Source of the DNA: Boesenbergia rotunda
Taxonomy: Eukaryota > Streptophyta > Magnoliopsida > Zingiberales > Zingiberaceae
NCBI GenBank assembly: GCA_024364735.1
Contig: JAGFNQ010008269.1
Location: 1-64,000 of the forward strand
Direction: 5' to 3'
DNA: 64,000 nt
A model generated the notes under the pieces. It was not told the DNA's origin. It was given only the letters and a program-made list of their open reading frames with translations, and ran no database searches. The position numbers and the translations under genes are program-made. Shown piece after piece: positions 23,537 to 36,011 of this stretch (within the stretch, counting starts at the first letter, position 1; every line of letters begins with the position of its first letter).

Positions 23537-24974
23537 TGTTGGGACCGGGTGCATGTTGACATGGATGCGGATTCATAATTTTAAAATTAATTACGTGCAG
23601 CGGAAGGTTTAGCATAAATAATTTCTCAAATTATTTAACCACACATCTAAGCATGCAACTTTATCTTGTGTAGACATGATCATATATTTAAAATTTTACA
23701 GAAACGTAAACTAATTTACGTATTACCTCGCGTAACTCGAAGGAAGGGACGAGATCCAACCGTAAGCGTCCCTCGGAAGCTCTGCCTCTATTCGCGTCCA
23801 CGCCGAGTATCTTCGGGATGACTTCGCAAAGCCACGAGTTTCGTGTTCTCGAGAACTATTAGATTCTCCGAGAACGCGACAAGAAAACCAAGAGAGAAGT
23901 AATCACATCGGAAAAACTAACTACCAAGGTTGGCCAGAATCACAATTCCGGCGAGAAGGAGGAAGATGACTTGCGCCCAATCCCAAGGTGATAATGGCTG
24001 GAGAGGAAGTGTAACGATCCGAAAAATTCTCTTAATATTTTCTTAAAATATTAAGCATGTTTAAATAATTTTCCAAGGGACCTAAAAATATTAAGGAGAA
24101 CTTTGGCCTAGAAAATCCATGTTTTCTCATTTAAATTGAGAAAACTAAGTACTAATGGGCTTTATGTGGGCTTTTTAGTACCATGATTATAGGTGGATTT
24201 CGGTAATAATTAGTATAAATATAAATAGGATTTAATTAGGCATATTAGCATGATTATGGGTAAGTCTTAGCTTAATTTTTCTATTTTAATGGAGAAATTA
24301 GGTACTAATGAGCTTTAAATGGGCTCCAAAAATGGGTATTAATTAGGTAAAATTAATATAAATTAGGTAAAATTAATATAAATATAAAAGAATTTTATTT
24401 AGGAATATTAGCATAATTATGGGTGATTTTTGGAGAATTTTCGAAATAAAAGGGAACTTTCGAAAATTAGAGGAAAAAGTTTAAATAAAATGAAAAATAA
24501 AATAAAAAAAAAGGTGCATGGGCCAAGGATTGAACCTTGGACCTCTTGTACAACAATGAATGCTTTAACCAACTCACATAGCAAGGAATACTTATGAGTA
24601 AATGAAGTGGAGGTTGGTTAAGAAGTAGAAGGAGATGAAGGGTCATGGAGAGACTCTTCATTTGCCTCTTTAAAGGAGCTATAAAGAGGGGGTTTGGGGG
24701 GTTACTTCTCTTCACCATCAAGTGCATTTGCTCCCCTCCTCCCTCCTCATTCTAGCCGAAATTCTAAGGAAGAGTTCCCCTTGGAAAAGTTTCCACCAAG
24801 GCTCCATCTCCCAAGATCTAAAGTTCTTACAAGGATCCAAGGACTAGGTGTGGTCAAGAGACATCAAGTCTTCTTTCTTCTCTTCCAAGGTTCGAAAAAT
24901 CAAGAAACCCAAGGTAAGACTCTCTCACATGTGGTATAATAGTTCCCTATGATTTTTATGATTTTTAGCATGAT

Positions 24975-26080
24975 ATATTGGATAGTTTTTGGATTTGATG
25001 TTGAAAGGAAAGAAAACCAAGAACTTTATGTTTAAAGGTTTCGGCCACCATGTTTTTAAGATCTAAAATTATGCTAAAAATTTTTATAATGCTATTTAAT
25101 GTTCCCTTATGATGTTTAGAAGTTAAGTATAATTTTTGGGGTACCCTAGGATACCCTAGGGTTTCGGCCAACATGAAAGAAACAAAAACTAAGAACCCTG
25201 AGTTTAAGGGTTTCGGCCACCAAGTTTTAAAGGTCTATAATTATGATAAAAATCATGATAATGTTGTTTAATGTTTCCTTCTGATTTTTAGAGATTAAGT
25301 ATAATTTTTGGGAATTTTTGTAGTACCCTAGGACACCCTAGGGTTTCGGCCAACATGAAAGAAACAAAAACTAAGAACCCTGAGTTTAAGAGTTTCGGAC
25401 ACCATGTTTTAAAGGTCTATAATTATGCTAAAAATCATGATAACATTGTTTAATGTTCCCTTATGATGTGTATAGGTTAAGTATAATTTTTGGGAATTTT
25501 TGGAGTACCTTAGGACACCCTAGAGTTTCGGCCAACATGAAAGAAGCAAAACCCAGAACCTTAAGGTCAAGGGTTTCGGCCACTATGTTTTAAATGTCTA
25601 GAAATATGTTAAAAATCATGATAATGTTATTTAATGTTCCCTTATGATGTTTATAAGTTAATTATAATTTTTGGGAATTTTTGGAGTACCCTAGGACACC
25701 CTAGAGTTTCGGCCAACATGAAAGAAGCAAAACCCAGAACCTTAAGTTCAAGGGTTTCGGCCACCATGTTTTAAATGTATAGAAATATGTTAAAAATCAT
25801 GATAATATTATTTGATGTTCCCTTATGATGTGTAGAGGTTAAGTATAATTTTTGGGAATTTTTGGAGTACCCTAGGACACTCTAGGGTTTCGGCCAACAT
25901 GAAAGGGGCAAAACCAAGGTCCCTATGTTTATGGGTTTCGGCCACCATGATTTAAATGTCTATAAATAAGTTAAAAATCATGATAATGTTATTTTATGTT
26001 CCCTTATAATTTTTATAAGTTATGTATAATTTTTGGGAATTTTTGGAGCATCCTAGAGGCCCATATGGTTCGGCCAACCC
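24975..26080 (+). repeat. 181-bp tandem array in Gyp-S
   Basis: Six copies, with GTTTCGGCCAACATG starting at 25161, 25343, 25525, 25706 and 25887 and a diverged one near 26067; spacing is 180-182 bp. Each unit also contains gggtttcggccaccatgtttt. Units differ at scattered sites. Confidence 0.88.
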
Positions 26081-26282
26081 CAAGGACCCAAGGGTTAGGG
26101 TTGAGTCTTTAACTTCAAGCATATGTTTATGTGTTGCCATGATATAAGGATGATGGATGGTGGTTATGTGAATTTTCACATGGCCTTGGGACTCCACAAG
26201 TTTCGGCCAATAAGGGTTAATAGGATAAAAGTTAAGATTTATTTCAAGTAAGGGTCCCAATGGCCTTATGGTAAGATGTGAT

Positions 26283-26472
26283 TTATGTTTATAAATGATA
26301 TGCCATGGTTATACATGATATGCCATGTTATGAATGATATGTCATGTTTATGAATGATATGCCATGTTTATGCATGATATGCCATGTTTATGAATGATAT
26401 GCCATGTTTACGAATGATATGTCATGTTTATGAATGATATGCCATGTTTATGAATGATATGCCATGTTTTAG
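26283..26472 (+). repeat. 20-bp tandem repeat in Gyp-S
   Basis: About nine copies of atgaatgatatgccatgttt. Looser relatives built on atgccatgcttagaatgtt continue at 27340-27690 with a period near 48 or 96 bp. Confidence 0.85.
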
Positions 26473-28484
26473 GATAATACGAATGTATGCCATACTCTAT
26501 GAATGATGTGTACATATGCCATGTCTAAGAATGAAAATGATGAATGACAAGTATGATGAATGAAAGATGATGCTTATGTCTTTAAGGCATAAATATGCTA
26601 AACAGCACGGTCGATGGTCGACGGTACGACGGTCGAGAGGACCGGTAAATGGGCCGGTAGACGGGCCGAGCCGTAACAAGTTATGCTATGATAAGTATGC
26701 CATGAATGTCTTATGAATGATGAAACATGAAAAGTATTTTACTTTATGTATGGGCTTGTACCGGACCGAAGTATGGGTCCAAGGGATGGGCACCTTAAGA
26801 ACGCCCCGGTTCTGGACTACCGAAGCTGTCCACGGTTCTGGCACTACCGGAGCTGTGCAACAGGGATGGGCACCTTAAGAACGCCTCGGTTCGGGGACTA
26901 CCGACTATGCTGTCCTTACCCTAGTAGGTTGGGGCTCGCGACCTCGGACTTGCTAGGGATGCGCGCTATGATGTATGTATGTGGTACAAGCCGGGGACCC
27001 CAAATGATGTTATGATGATTATGTTTAAGAAATGAAAAGTATGTTTTTAAAGATTAAGCATCCTTATGATATATATGCATTGCCCATGCATTCATTATGA
27101 AAAAGTATGTTTATGAAAAGTATGTTCATGAAAAGTATGATTTTAAACTAAGCATCCATATATGTATATGCATTCCACTCATGCCTCCATTCATATTATG
27201 CATTATGCTATGATGATAAGATTTTATGCTTACGCTTCATGTTAAGAAATATGTATGAGAACAAATGATCTATGCCATGATAATGTTAAGAAGATGCTCA
27301 CATGTTATGATAGGAAGAATGTTCATTATGTTTATGTTCGTGCCAAGTATTATGCCATGCTTAGAATGTTCACTATGTTTATGATTTATGCCATGAATTA
27401 TGCCATGCTTAGCATGTTCACTATGTTTACGATATGCCATGAATTATGCCATGCTTAGAATGTTCACTATGTTTATGATTTATGCCATGATTTATGCCAT
27501 GCTTAGCATGTTCACTATGTTTACGATATGACATGAATTATGCCATGCTTAGAATGTTCACTATGTTTATGAATTGTGCCATGAGAATGAATGAATTATG
27601 CCATGCTTAGAATGTCTATGATATTTATGTTTATGCCATGTATCATGCCATGCTTAGAATGTTACTATGTTTATGTTCATGCCATGCTATGTATACGATA
27701 AGTGATGCAAGATGTTATGTTCTAAGTAGAGCACCAAGTATGTCAATGTTTTATGTGCTCATTATGAGATGATGAATGATGGATGGTTTTGTGAGTAGGA
27801 AAGAGTCTTACTAAGCCTGTGTGCTTATAGTCTTATTTCCTTATACCGCAGATCATTCAAGGGGATAAGAAGGAAGCAGCAGGAGGGCAAGAACGCATGT
27901 GTGTCGTAGTGACTTGGCCCAGGAACTATATGTTTACTTATGTGTTTGAATAATGACTTACGGAACCTTATGATATGATGTTATGTGAGACATGATATGA
28001 TGCTTAAGTTCAAAGTTAATATGCTAAGGTTCCCATGTCAATAAGTTAAGAATGGTAACAGGGCATGTATAAGTTAAGTTATTCCGCTGCCTTATGATGT
28101 CTACATGCCCTGAGCATGTTAACGTAACGCCGCTTAGGAAAAAAAAAAGCGGGCGTTACAGGAAGATTGTCCCAACGGAAGAACTTTGTCGCCTCGGTGC
28201 TTCTCCTTGTGCTCACGGCAAGAAGAAGGGAGAAGAGCCTTATGGCCGGCCAAGAGAAAGAAGGGAGGAGAGGGAGAGAGCCCAGGCAAGAATACTTCGA
28301 TTGATATCCAAGCCTTGCCTTGGGTCCTTTATATAGTGACCTCTCAACCGCCAAGTCTCTTTTTTCTTATGGAATAAATTTTCTATGACTTATTCCATCA
28401 TGCCAAGTTTTATCATATTTTAATTCATGATAAAAACCGACCAAGTCTCCTTTTTTCTTATGGAATAAATTTTCTTATCATGGT

Positions 28485-28658
28485 AAATCAATCCATGATT
28501 GATTTTATATAATAAAATAAACCAATCCATGGTTTATTTTAATTTCCATGAAAAATAAACCAAATCTTGGTTTATTATATAAAAATTTATATCATCCATA
28601 ATTTTATAAAACAAACCACACTTGGTTTATTTTATAAATTGAACCAAAAACTTGGTTC
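28485..28658 (-). repeat. Run of five AT-rich hairpins in the Copia-H LTR
   Basis: Stems and loops: AAATCAAT/loop ccatg (28485-28505); AAAATAAACCA/loop atcca, 11 bp perfect (28514-28540); AATAAACCAA/loop atc, 10 bp (28554-28576); AAACCA with one mismatch in the outer arm (about 28608-28634); GAACCAA/loop aaac (28641-28658). Related hairpins stand at 58795-58860 in the Copia-C LTR. Confidence 0.75.
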
Positions 28659-29935
28659 TCTCCTTTGTTGTGGCCGGCCAAGCAAGGAGGATGGAGACCC
28701 TCTTTGGCCGGCCCATCCAAGCCACGCCCCAATGAATTAAACTTATTTAATTCATCTATTAAGTCTTCAAAAGACTTAGCCATTTTACGCTTCCGATGCG
28801 TCTCTGAAAAATTCAGATTCGTCTTATCGTTTGGCTTGACCAAACCTAATCTCTCTTGATTGGAAAATCTAATTTTCAACTCGTTTTAAATCCCTTGGAT
28901 TACTCATAGTGCATGTGACTAAATAGGCTTTCGATTTATGTTGGCCGTCTATAATTAATCAATTATAGAATGATCATGAGTGGCACCTAGTAGTACATCA
29001 TGATCTCCAATTAATCGAACGATCAACGGTTGACCTCAGAAACAATTCTGAAACCCTTCAGCAGCTATAATGAATTGTGCCCCACTCCCTTCACCATCTT
29101 ATACCCACTTGGATCAGGAAATGGTCTATGTGTGTCAGTCCCCACTAGGCTGACTATGTCACACCTAGCCCAAGTAACGTTTTCTCGTCCTACGGATTCT
29201 AATTACTCTCATGTATTTAAGAGATTAATACTCTGAACATGTCATGCTCTGTCCAGAGGCTTCGAGTAACAATCCGACGATAGGCCTTGCGTATACATCT
29301 CCTCGCAAGGAGTGGTGAATCCTTTGTAGGCTGTTCAATCATCTTTGGGCACTTCGGCTTATACCCAATCATCCTGGGTCCACACCTCCTTGGAGATGCT
29401 TGCTTAAGATGTCAAAGTATAAGTCTCCATGACCAAGATGACTTGAACACCGCAAGTCAAAGGAACATCACACTTAAGCTGCATTAAGAACTTCACTGAC
29501 ATATCTATATGTAGACTACCATATGAAGTTTTACAGCCAGTCACTCCAATGAACTAGTTCCCTTAACTAGCATTCATGTTTATCTCCGGACATCTCAATG
29601 TCACCTGCCAGAGAGAATCAGCTGATTAGAGAATAACCCATGCTAGTCTCAACAAAATTGATAGTGTCCGTATTTATCAATTCATCGACTAGGGACAATT
29701 TCAATACTTCACAATTGCACATGCAGAGATAATCACTAGTTATGAATTCATCACAAATTCTCTAATGCTGTGAATTGTATTACGGACATTCAGTAAATGA
29801 GTTTAAGATCTCAATCAAATACATAAACATGTATACTCAAATAGTGAATATTCATTTATTAAAATAAATGATTACAATCATAAGGCGATTGCCTTAGGAT
29901 ATTTTTCTCATATCACTAACAATCTCCCACTTGGC

Positions 29936-30577
29936 CTAATGCCAATCGCTACGGTATTCAATACCACAGGCTCTAACATGACCCTCAAACTTGCTTTGAG
30001 GCATGACCTTAGTTAAAGGATCCGGTAAATTCCTTTCGGTGTGAATTTTCTCAATTTGTATATCATTCCTACTTATAATCTCTCTGATCTGATGATAGCG
30101 GCGAAGCACATGTTTGGATCGCTGATGAGACCTTGGTTCCTTCGCTTGTGCAATAGCTCCATTGTTGTCGCAATAAACCGGTATTGCTTCATCAATGGTT
30201 GTAACCACACCAGGTTCTGAGACAAACTTCTTGATCCAGACTGCTTCCTTTGCTGCTTCCGATGCTGCAATATATTCCGCTTCCATGGTAGAATCCGCTA
30301 CGGTGTCTTGCTTGGTACTCTTCCAACTTATTGTGCCTCCATTCAAAATAAATATGTATCCCAACTGAGATTTGGAGTCATCCATATCTGTCTGGAAACT
30401 GGCATTTGTATACCCATGTATTACCATATCACCTTCTCTATATATTAGGAACTCATCCTTAGTTCTTCTCAAGTACTTGAGGATTGTCTTGACAGCCGCC
30501 CAATGATCCATTCCTGGATCAAACTGGTATCTGCTTGTGACGCTCAGAGCATACGATACATCGGGCCTAGTACATAA
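29936..30577 (-). pseudogene. Copia-H RNase H (pol C-terminus), truncated by SIRE-D1
   Basis: Open frame with CTRPDVSYALSVTSRYQ at the RT/RNase H border, then QLGYIFILNGGTISWKS, STMEAEYIAASEAAKEAVW and VLRRYHQIREII, ending at the stop 29936-29938. The domain is the copia RNase H that degrades RNA in DNA-RNA hybrids. No stop interrupts the 214 codons. The expected YSDAS-type site reads YTNAS, so one acidic residue (Asp to Asn) is lost. The frame continues by chance for 29 codons into the SIRE-D1 LTR (to 30664); those residues are not part of the protein. Confidence 0.88.
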
Positions 30578-32164
30578 TGTTGGTGCAGAGAGTACCCAAG
30601 TCGAATTTGTGTTTTGATAATGGCAAAAGGGTTCAAAAGTTAAGATGTTATGTTTATCTAACATGCTACTTGAGTGTGCAGATTGAAAGTCCTAGCGAAG
30701 GGCTGCTAGGCACCTAGCGAAGGACTGCTAGGCAACGGAACCCCAAGACCCAGCGAAGGGTTGCTGGGCACCTAGCGAAGGGCTGCTAGGAGTCGAAGAC
30801 CTAGCAAAGGACTGCTAGGCACCAGGCGAAGGATTGCTTGGTACTGAAGACCTGGCGAAGGATAGCTGGGCACCTAGCGAAGGACTACTAGGCAACGGAA
30901 CCCCAAGACCCAGCGAAGGGCTACTGGGTACCTAGCGAAGGACTGCTAGGAGTCGAAGACCTAGCGAAGGACTGCTAGGCACCAGGCGAAGGACTGCTTG
31001 GTACTGAAGACCTAGCGAAGGACAGCTGGGCACCTAGCGAAGGACTGCTAGGAGTCGAAGACCTAGCGAAGGACTGCTAGGCACTAGGCGAAGGACTGCT
31101 TGGTACTGAAGACCTGTCGAAGGACAGCTAGGCACATGGAGAAGGACTGCTGGGCAAAAGTCCAACCGGAGGAGCCGGTTGGCATCAGGTACATTCTCCT
31201 GAGAGGAGTAGGTGAGGACGCGTTCCCCGTCGAGGGAACAGTAGGCGTCGGTTCGACCTAGGGCTCCATTTTGGAGATCCAAAGTCAGAACCAAGATAGC
31301 TAAGGCTGTATAAACCTAATACTTTATTGCTTTATGTTGTTTTGGACTAACCCTGGATGCAGGACCGAAGGAACGTGTTTCTGCAGCTCAGAATGCCCAA
31401 AGGAGAGAGGCAAGTAGCTGAGTAGGGCGCCCCCAGTGTCCCGGGCGCCCCCAAGACCAATACAAAACAAGTTAAGCAAAGAAGTGCTTCGGTAGCTCAC
31501 TGGGCGGGCCGCCTCCATGCTCCCGGGTGCCCCCAGCATCCCGCGCTCAAGCTAACGAAGTGGATCAACTCAAGCCAGCGAGAAGCCAGCGGATCGAGTC
31601 AACCCGGGCGCCCCCAGCGTCCTGGGCACCCCGGTCAAACCTCAGCCCGATCCTGGAGGGATAACGGATGATCGAGAGATGCTCAGATCGATTGACATGT
31701 GGGGGGGGGGGGCGCCCCCAACGTTCCGGGCGCCCCAGGAGGCTATAAATAGCCCCTCGACCCCAAGGCTTCAATCAACACTTCTTCTAACGCCAATACG
31801 CTCTTCTGCTCAAGCGCTCTACTCCGGAAACCTCCCAACTCGAGATACAAGCGCCGACGACGTCCCTCTGCTCCTAAGTACAATCCACACCGGACGTCGG
31901 TAACGAAGAGTCAATTTTTAATTGTATTCTTACTGCACTTACTACTGTACAATTGTTTGTAAGATTTTGCGCGATTATAGTATTTCCCGCAGTAAACGGT
32001 CAATGACCGTGAGCCTTGGAGTAGGAGCCGACCGCGACTCCGAACCAAGTAAAATCTTGGTGTCTGTGTGTTGTGTTTTAATTTCTCCGCTGCGTATTCT
32101 CTTTTTCAATCCGAAAACGATTTACGATATTCACCCCCCCTCTATCGTTTCTCTCGATCTAACA
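30578..32164 (+). mobile_element. SIRE-D1 5' LTR
   Basis: 1587 bp, longer than its relatives because its minisatellite (30690-31150) has more units. Contains GGGCGCCC motifs (31425-31735), a TATA box and the C run before the end CGATCTAACA (one base off the usual CCAACA). Confidence 0.9.
31744..31751 (+). promoter_or_regulatory. TATA box in the SIRE-D1 LTR
   Basis: TATAAATA in ggctataaatagcccc, right after the GC-rich palindromes. The same context is at 44325-44332 in the SIRE-D2 3' LTR. Confidence 0.75.
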
Positions 32165-32166
32165 AG

Positions 32167-32178
32167 TGGTATCAGAGC
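32167..32178 (+). promoter_or_regulatory. SIRE-D1 primer binding site
   Basis: TGGTATCAGAGC two bases after the LTR, complementary to initiator methionine tRNA. Confidence 0.92.
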
Positions 32179-32386
32179 GAGGAAGCTCAAATTTGGTGCA
32201 ACCACCAATTTGAGAATTTTTCGGATTTTTACGAAATCTTTTTAATTTTTTTTCGTTCGAAATTTTTCTCATTAATCGAGGTTGGTGCAACACCCCTCGA
32301 CAAATATTTTTCTTTTACTTCCCGCACTACTAATCCAATACCAAGTCTTGGGATATCTCTTTCCTTTTTCTTTTAGTTTCAGATAA

Positions 32387-33796
32387 ATGGCCATGCAAGA
32401 GGGCTTCAGCACCGCAAGACTGCCGCTCTTCAGTGGGGAGGACTTCTCCTACTGGAAGAGCAGAATGGAGGTCCACCTGAAAACTCAGGTGGACATGTGG
32501 ATAATCATCCAGTCCGGACTGGAGATACCAAGAAATGCCGACGGAGTACAACAACCCTACACTGAATGGAACACTGCACTCAAAAAGAAAATTGAAGCCG
32601 ATGCCAAAGCGACCCAAACCCTCCAATGCGGCTTAACAAAAGAGGAGCTGAACCGGGTGGGTCCATTCAACAGCGCCAAAGAACTTTGGCGAAAGCTGAT
32701 CGAACTACACGAAGGAACCTCTGACACCCGAATCAGTAAAAGCGATCTTCTCCTGAACAAGCTGTACACGATCAAGATGAACGACAACGAAACAGCAGCT
32801 CAGCTCCACGTCAAAATTCAGTAGCTGATGAACGGTCTACACACCATTCGTCACAAGGTAGAAAACCGCGACCTAATAAGGTACGCCCTTAACGCTTTCC
32901 CAAGAAACACCTTGTGGGCATCTATTGTAGATGCTTAGAAAGTTTCTAGGGATCTTTCCAAAATCAAGTTAGATGAACTTTTTTCTGAACTCGAATTACA
33001 TGAGCAAACTAACTGCAATCTGGCCGAGAAAGGTATTGCCTTTGTTGCAGGTAAAGCTGGAAAGACAATCAAGAAGAAGCCTCAACCTACACCCGAGTCT
33101 GATTCAGATTCAGACTCAGAAGAAAGTGAGGGAAATCAGCCTAAGTTGGTTCGGCTAGCCCGGGACTACTACAAAGAGCTAAAAAACCAGACCAACAGAA
33201 GAAAAGCCAGCCGAAGAAAGGAAGAACCAGTTGAACCCTCAAATGAAAAGAACAAACCTAACGTGACCTGTTACGAGTGCAAGAAGAAGGGCCACTACAA
33301 GACGGAATTCCCCAACCTGAAGGAAATAAAGAAAACAAGAAAGAAGAAGGCACTTCAGGCAACGTGGGACGAGTCCTCCTCCTCCTCCGAAGAAGAAGTC
33401 CCACAGTCGAACCTGCTCGCACTAACCACCTCAGAAGAAATCGAGACCGAGTCAGAGTTAGAACCGGATGAAGGCAAACTCACCTTTTCAAAAAATGGCG
33501 AAATAACTGTAAGTGGTTTTACTAGAATTCAGTTATGCGAATTAATTTCTTATCTTTCTCGAGATTTGGCAAAAGCCAAAATCCAAGTCGAGTCTCTCAG
33601 ACAGGAAGTAAAACTCCTGAAAGAGAGAGCAGACTGTGAACCCTTAACTGAGAAGGTTCAAGAAGGAACCTTTGCTCAAGTTGAAAAACTTGAATCAGAG
33701 AACTCTTTCTTGAAAACTCAAGTTAAGGATCTTAGAGCTGCTTTAGAACGATTCACTTCTGGTTCTAAGGGTCTTGACATGATTCTTGGAAAATAG
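32387..33796 (+). pseudogene. SIRE-D1 gag with nonsense codons
   Basis: Starts at ATG 32387 (MAMQEGFSTARLPL) and stays in one reading phase to the TAG at 33794-33796. Interrupted by TAG at 32822-32824 (Glu in SIRE-D2) and TAG at about 32936 (Tyr in SIRE-D2). Domains: UBN2-like gag core (residues about 10-210), acidic DSDSDSEES linker, one zinc knuckle CYECKKKGHYKTEF with its last Cys changed to Phe, and the coiled-coil end. The last TAG replaces the CAG seen in SIRE-D2 and SIRE-A. Confidence 0.9.
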
Positions 33797-33954
33797 AAGT
33801 CGGTTCTAAATCGATCCGGATTAGGCTATAGAACCAAATCTAGACAAAGATCCTACTATGCTGTACTGAACCAGTCCAGACCTAAAGTTCAGGCATGGGT
33901 ACCCAAACTGTGCTTGAACAAACAAACTGGATCAAATCAGTATTGGATCCCCAC

Positions 33955-35976
33955 TGTAGCGACCCGCCTTCTCTACCTTATACGGACCGTTACTTTGTCT
34001 ACTTCTTGACTCTAATGCAACGACTAAAAATGCGGAACTTTCTTTTTTTTTCTATCTAAAAATGATATTCTAACTTTAATAGTCATGCATTTAAACTCAT
34101 CACACAAGGTTCTATAACATTACTGAAGCATTATGGAATATGAATGTAACTTTTTTAAGCATATTTAAAGCAATAAAACTTAATTCAAAGGAGACTAACA
34201 ACATCTTGGCACATGCATCAAATAGCTCCATCAAGGTACCGATATTCAAAACTACTCATGCTCAGACTCATCCAATACAATCATGAGGATATGTATACTA
34301 AATAGAATGACATGAATCTTTACTCGTGGTTTTAAGACATGTAGAATATCTAAAACGCAAATACTTGGATAAATTCTAGGTGATTTAACTTAAACTAAGA
34401 ATCTGTAACAAGTGCACTTTAAGTCTTTTATTCATCTTGTCCCAAGGACCTCTCCAAGGTCAGCCACCACACACACGTCACTCAGCACCGCCTCGTCGCC
34501 TTCTTTCAGAATTGCTTGCCTTTACCTTTACCTGCAGTAAGAGGAAATGCAACTAATAAGCATAAAGCTTAGCAAGTACTATCTAGCTCACAAAATCTCG
34601 AAATGTGCAAGCATGCTTTTTAAACAATGTGAAATCACATGAGATACTTTTATGCTTAAAAGAAACACTAAAACATGTATAACTCAAAACATGCATACTC
34701 AAGCATTAATAAGTCAAATCACATGAGATACTTTTATGCTTAAAAGAAACACTAAACATGTATAACTCAAACATGTATACTCAAGCATTAATAAATCTTA
34801 ACTCACTTTGACTTGGCTTAACTTGAAACTTTAGCAATTCTTTAACTTTAAATCTTTCTTTAACTTTTAGAAAATTTCCTTAAACTTTATAAAAACTTTG
34901 CTAAAGCATATACTTGAAAATAATAACTCACTTGGATCCACTTAAGACGTAAGTACCATCTTATGCGCGTTCCCTAAAAGGTTGGGGTAGCGAGCCACCA
35001 ATCCTAGTAGAGCAGACCTTGGTCTACCAGGGCCAAGACCTTGGAATTGGACACCTGGATTTCTTTAACGACGCCCTTGGACGCCGGGTACTGGCCTTAG
35101 AAAATAAAATACTTACTTTTTCTTATCTTGAATGCCTTGGCATTTTAACGAGCACCTTGTGTGCCCAAATCCCTAAGTCTTGACTTTTGGGGATTTCTTA
35201 AGGCCTTGGCCTTTTCGTTTCTTATCTTTATCTTCTCTTTTCTTTTCTCATAACTTTTCTTAGACCCTACACTCACATAGGGTACTCTATCAAATATATA
35301 TAAGCATATAATGAACTAAGATCACATGCGAAATCTTAAACTAAAAGTAAATATCTCTTTTAAAACTTTGAAGGGAAAATTCTTGCGGAAAACCGCCTCT
35401 TACTGCAGGTGAGCAGTACTTACCTCCTGCACTAGGTTTTCCTTACGAATAAAATCTAAAATTCCCGAGGAAACGTCGAATTTCGACGTTCTTCTTGCTC
35501 CTTGGTGTTCTCCTCGCGTCTACGAGAATTCTCGTAGAGAATAGGGCCTCTTGAGACCTTCCCTTTGTTCCCCTTTGTCTTGGGCGGCAAAAGAAGAGGA
35601 GAAGATGAAGAAAACGCAAGAGAGGAAGAGGAGAGGTCGCGTGTGTGAGGGAGGCCGTCGGCGCCGCTAGGTTGGGAGAAAATTAACCTAAAACTCGTAA
35701 CTCCCTCTTTTATACTTATGGGGGGCGAATTTACCTAATTATACCTTATCTATTGTTTCGCCTAATTTATTTCAACAAAAACAAACCAGCCTAGCTGGTC
35801 CGCCCATTCATCTCTCACAGCGTAGGTGAAGGGATCGATTTCCACTTACGCGATTTTCTGTTTATAACCTTTTTTGCCACTTTCGTTTACGGAAAAATTC
35901 TATAAAAATATCCATAAATTTGGAATAAATTCTAAGATATTTCTAAAATTAGTTTCGAGAATTTTCGGACGTTACA
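33955..35976 (-). mobile_element. Gyp-J 3' LTR
   Basis: Same termini type as the Gyp-F and Gyp-S LTRs but shorter and diverged in the middle. Contains a direct repeat at about 34620-34790 (aatcacatgagatactttta twice). No frame of note. Confidence 0.85.
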
Positions 35977-36011
35977 ATCCCCCATACCTTATAAAAAGTT
36001 CGTCCTCGAAC

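Larger units (their letters stand above)
24010..28160 (+). mobile_element. Gyp-S: solo LTR of a chromovirus-like gypsy element
   Basis: 4151 bp from TGTAACGATCC to GGGCGTTACA, flanked by GGAAG at 24005-24009 and 28161-28165, a perfect 5-bp target duplication. Its first 50 bases match the end of the Gyp-F LTR (reverse, 52764). No internal sequence, primer site or second LTR, so it is a solo LTR from recombination between two LTRs. It lies in the Copia-H LTR. Confidence 0.92.
23537..29921 (-). mobile_element. Copia-H 3' LTR, interrupted
   Basis: Two parts, 23537-24009 and 28161-29921, together about 2.23 kb, close to the 2386-bp LTR of Copia-C. It keeps a TATA-type box on the minus strand (TATATAAA, 28328-28335), GGCCGGCC palindromes near 28672-28712, and a run of AT-rich hairpins at 28485-28658. 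Confidence 0.88.
23537..30577 (-). mobile_element. Copia-H: Ty1/copia element, 3' half, minus strand
   Basis: 3' LTR at 23537-29921, split by solo LTR Gyp-S, then a polypurine tract (reverse: aatctcccacttgg, 29922-29935) and the RNase H end of pol. Its LTR ends TGTTAGTGAT...CGGTCCCAACA match Copia-C at 57551-59936. The rest of pol was separated by insertion of SIRE-D1 at 30578 and is not in the window. Confidence 0.88.
30578..33954 (+). mobile_element. SIRE-D1: 5' LTR and gag of a SIRE element
   Basis: Inserted in the Copia-H pol frame at 30577/30578. Keeps the 5' LTR, primer site, leader and gag; cut at 33954 by Gyp-J shortly after the gag end. Its pol or replacement cargo would lie beyond Gyp-J, inside or past the assembly gap. 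Confidence 0.9.

Noticed and set aside
26283..26472. CRISPR-like direct repeats
   Set aside because: Units are contiguous without unique spacers, inside a plant LTR.
29936..30664. 242-codon frame taken as one protein
   Set aside because: The first 29 codons come from the SIRE-D1 LTR; only 29936-30577 is copia RNase H.
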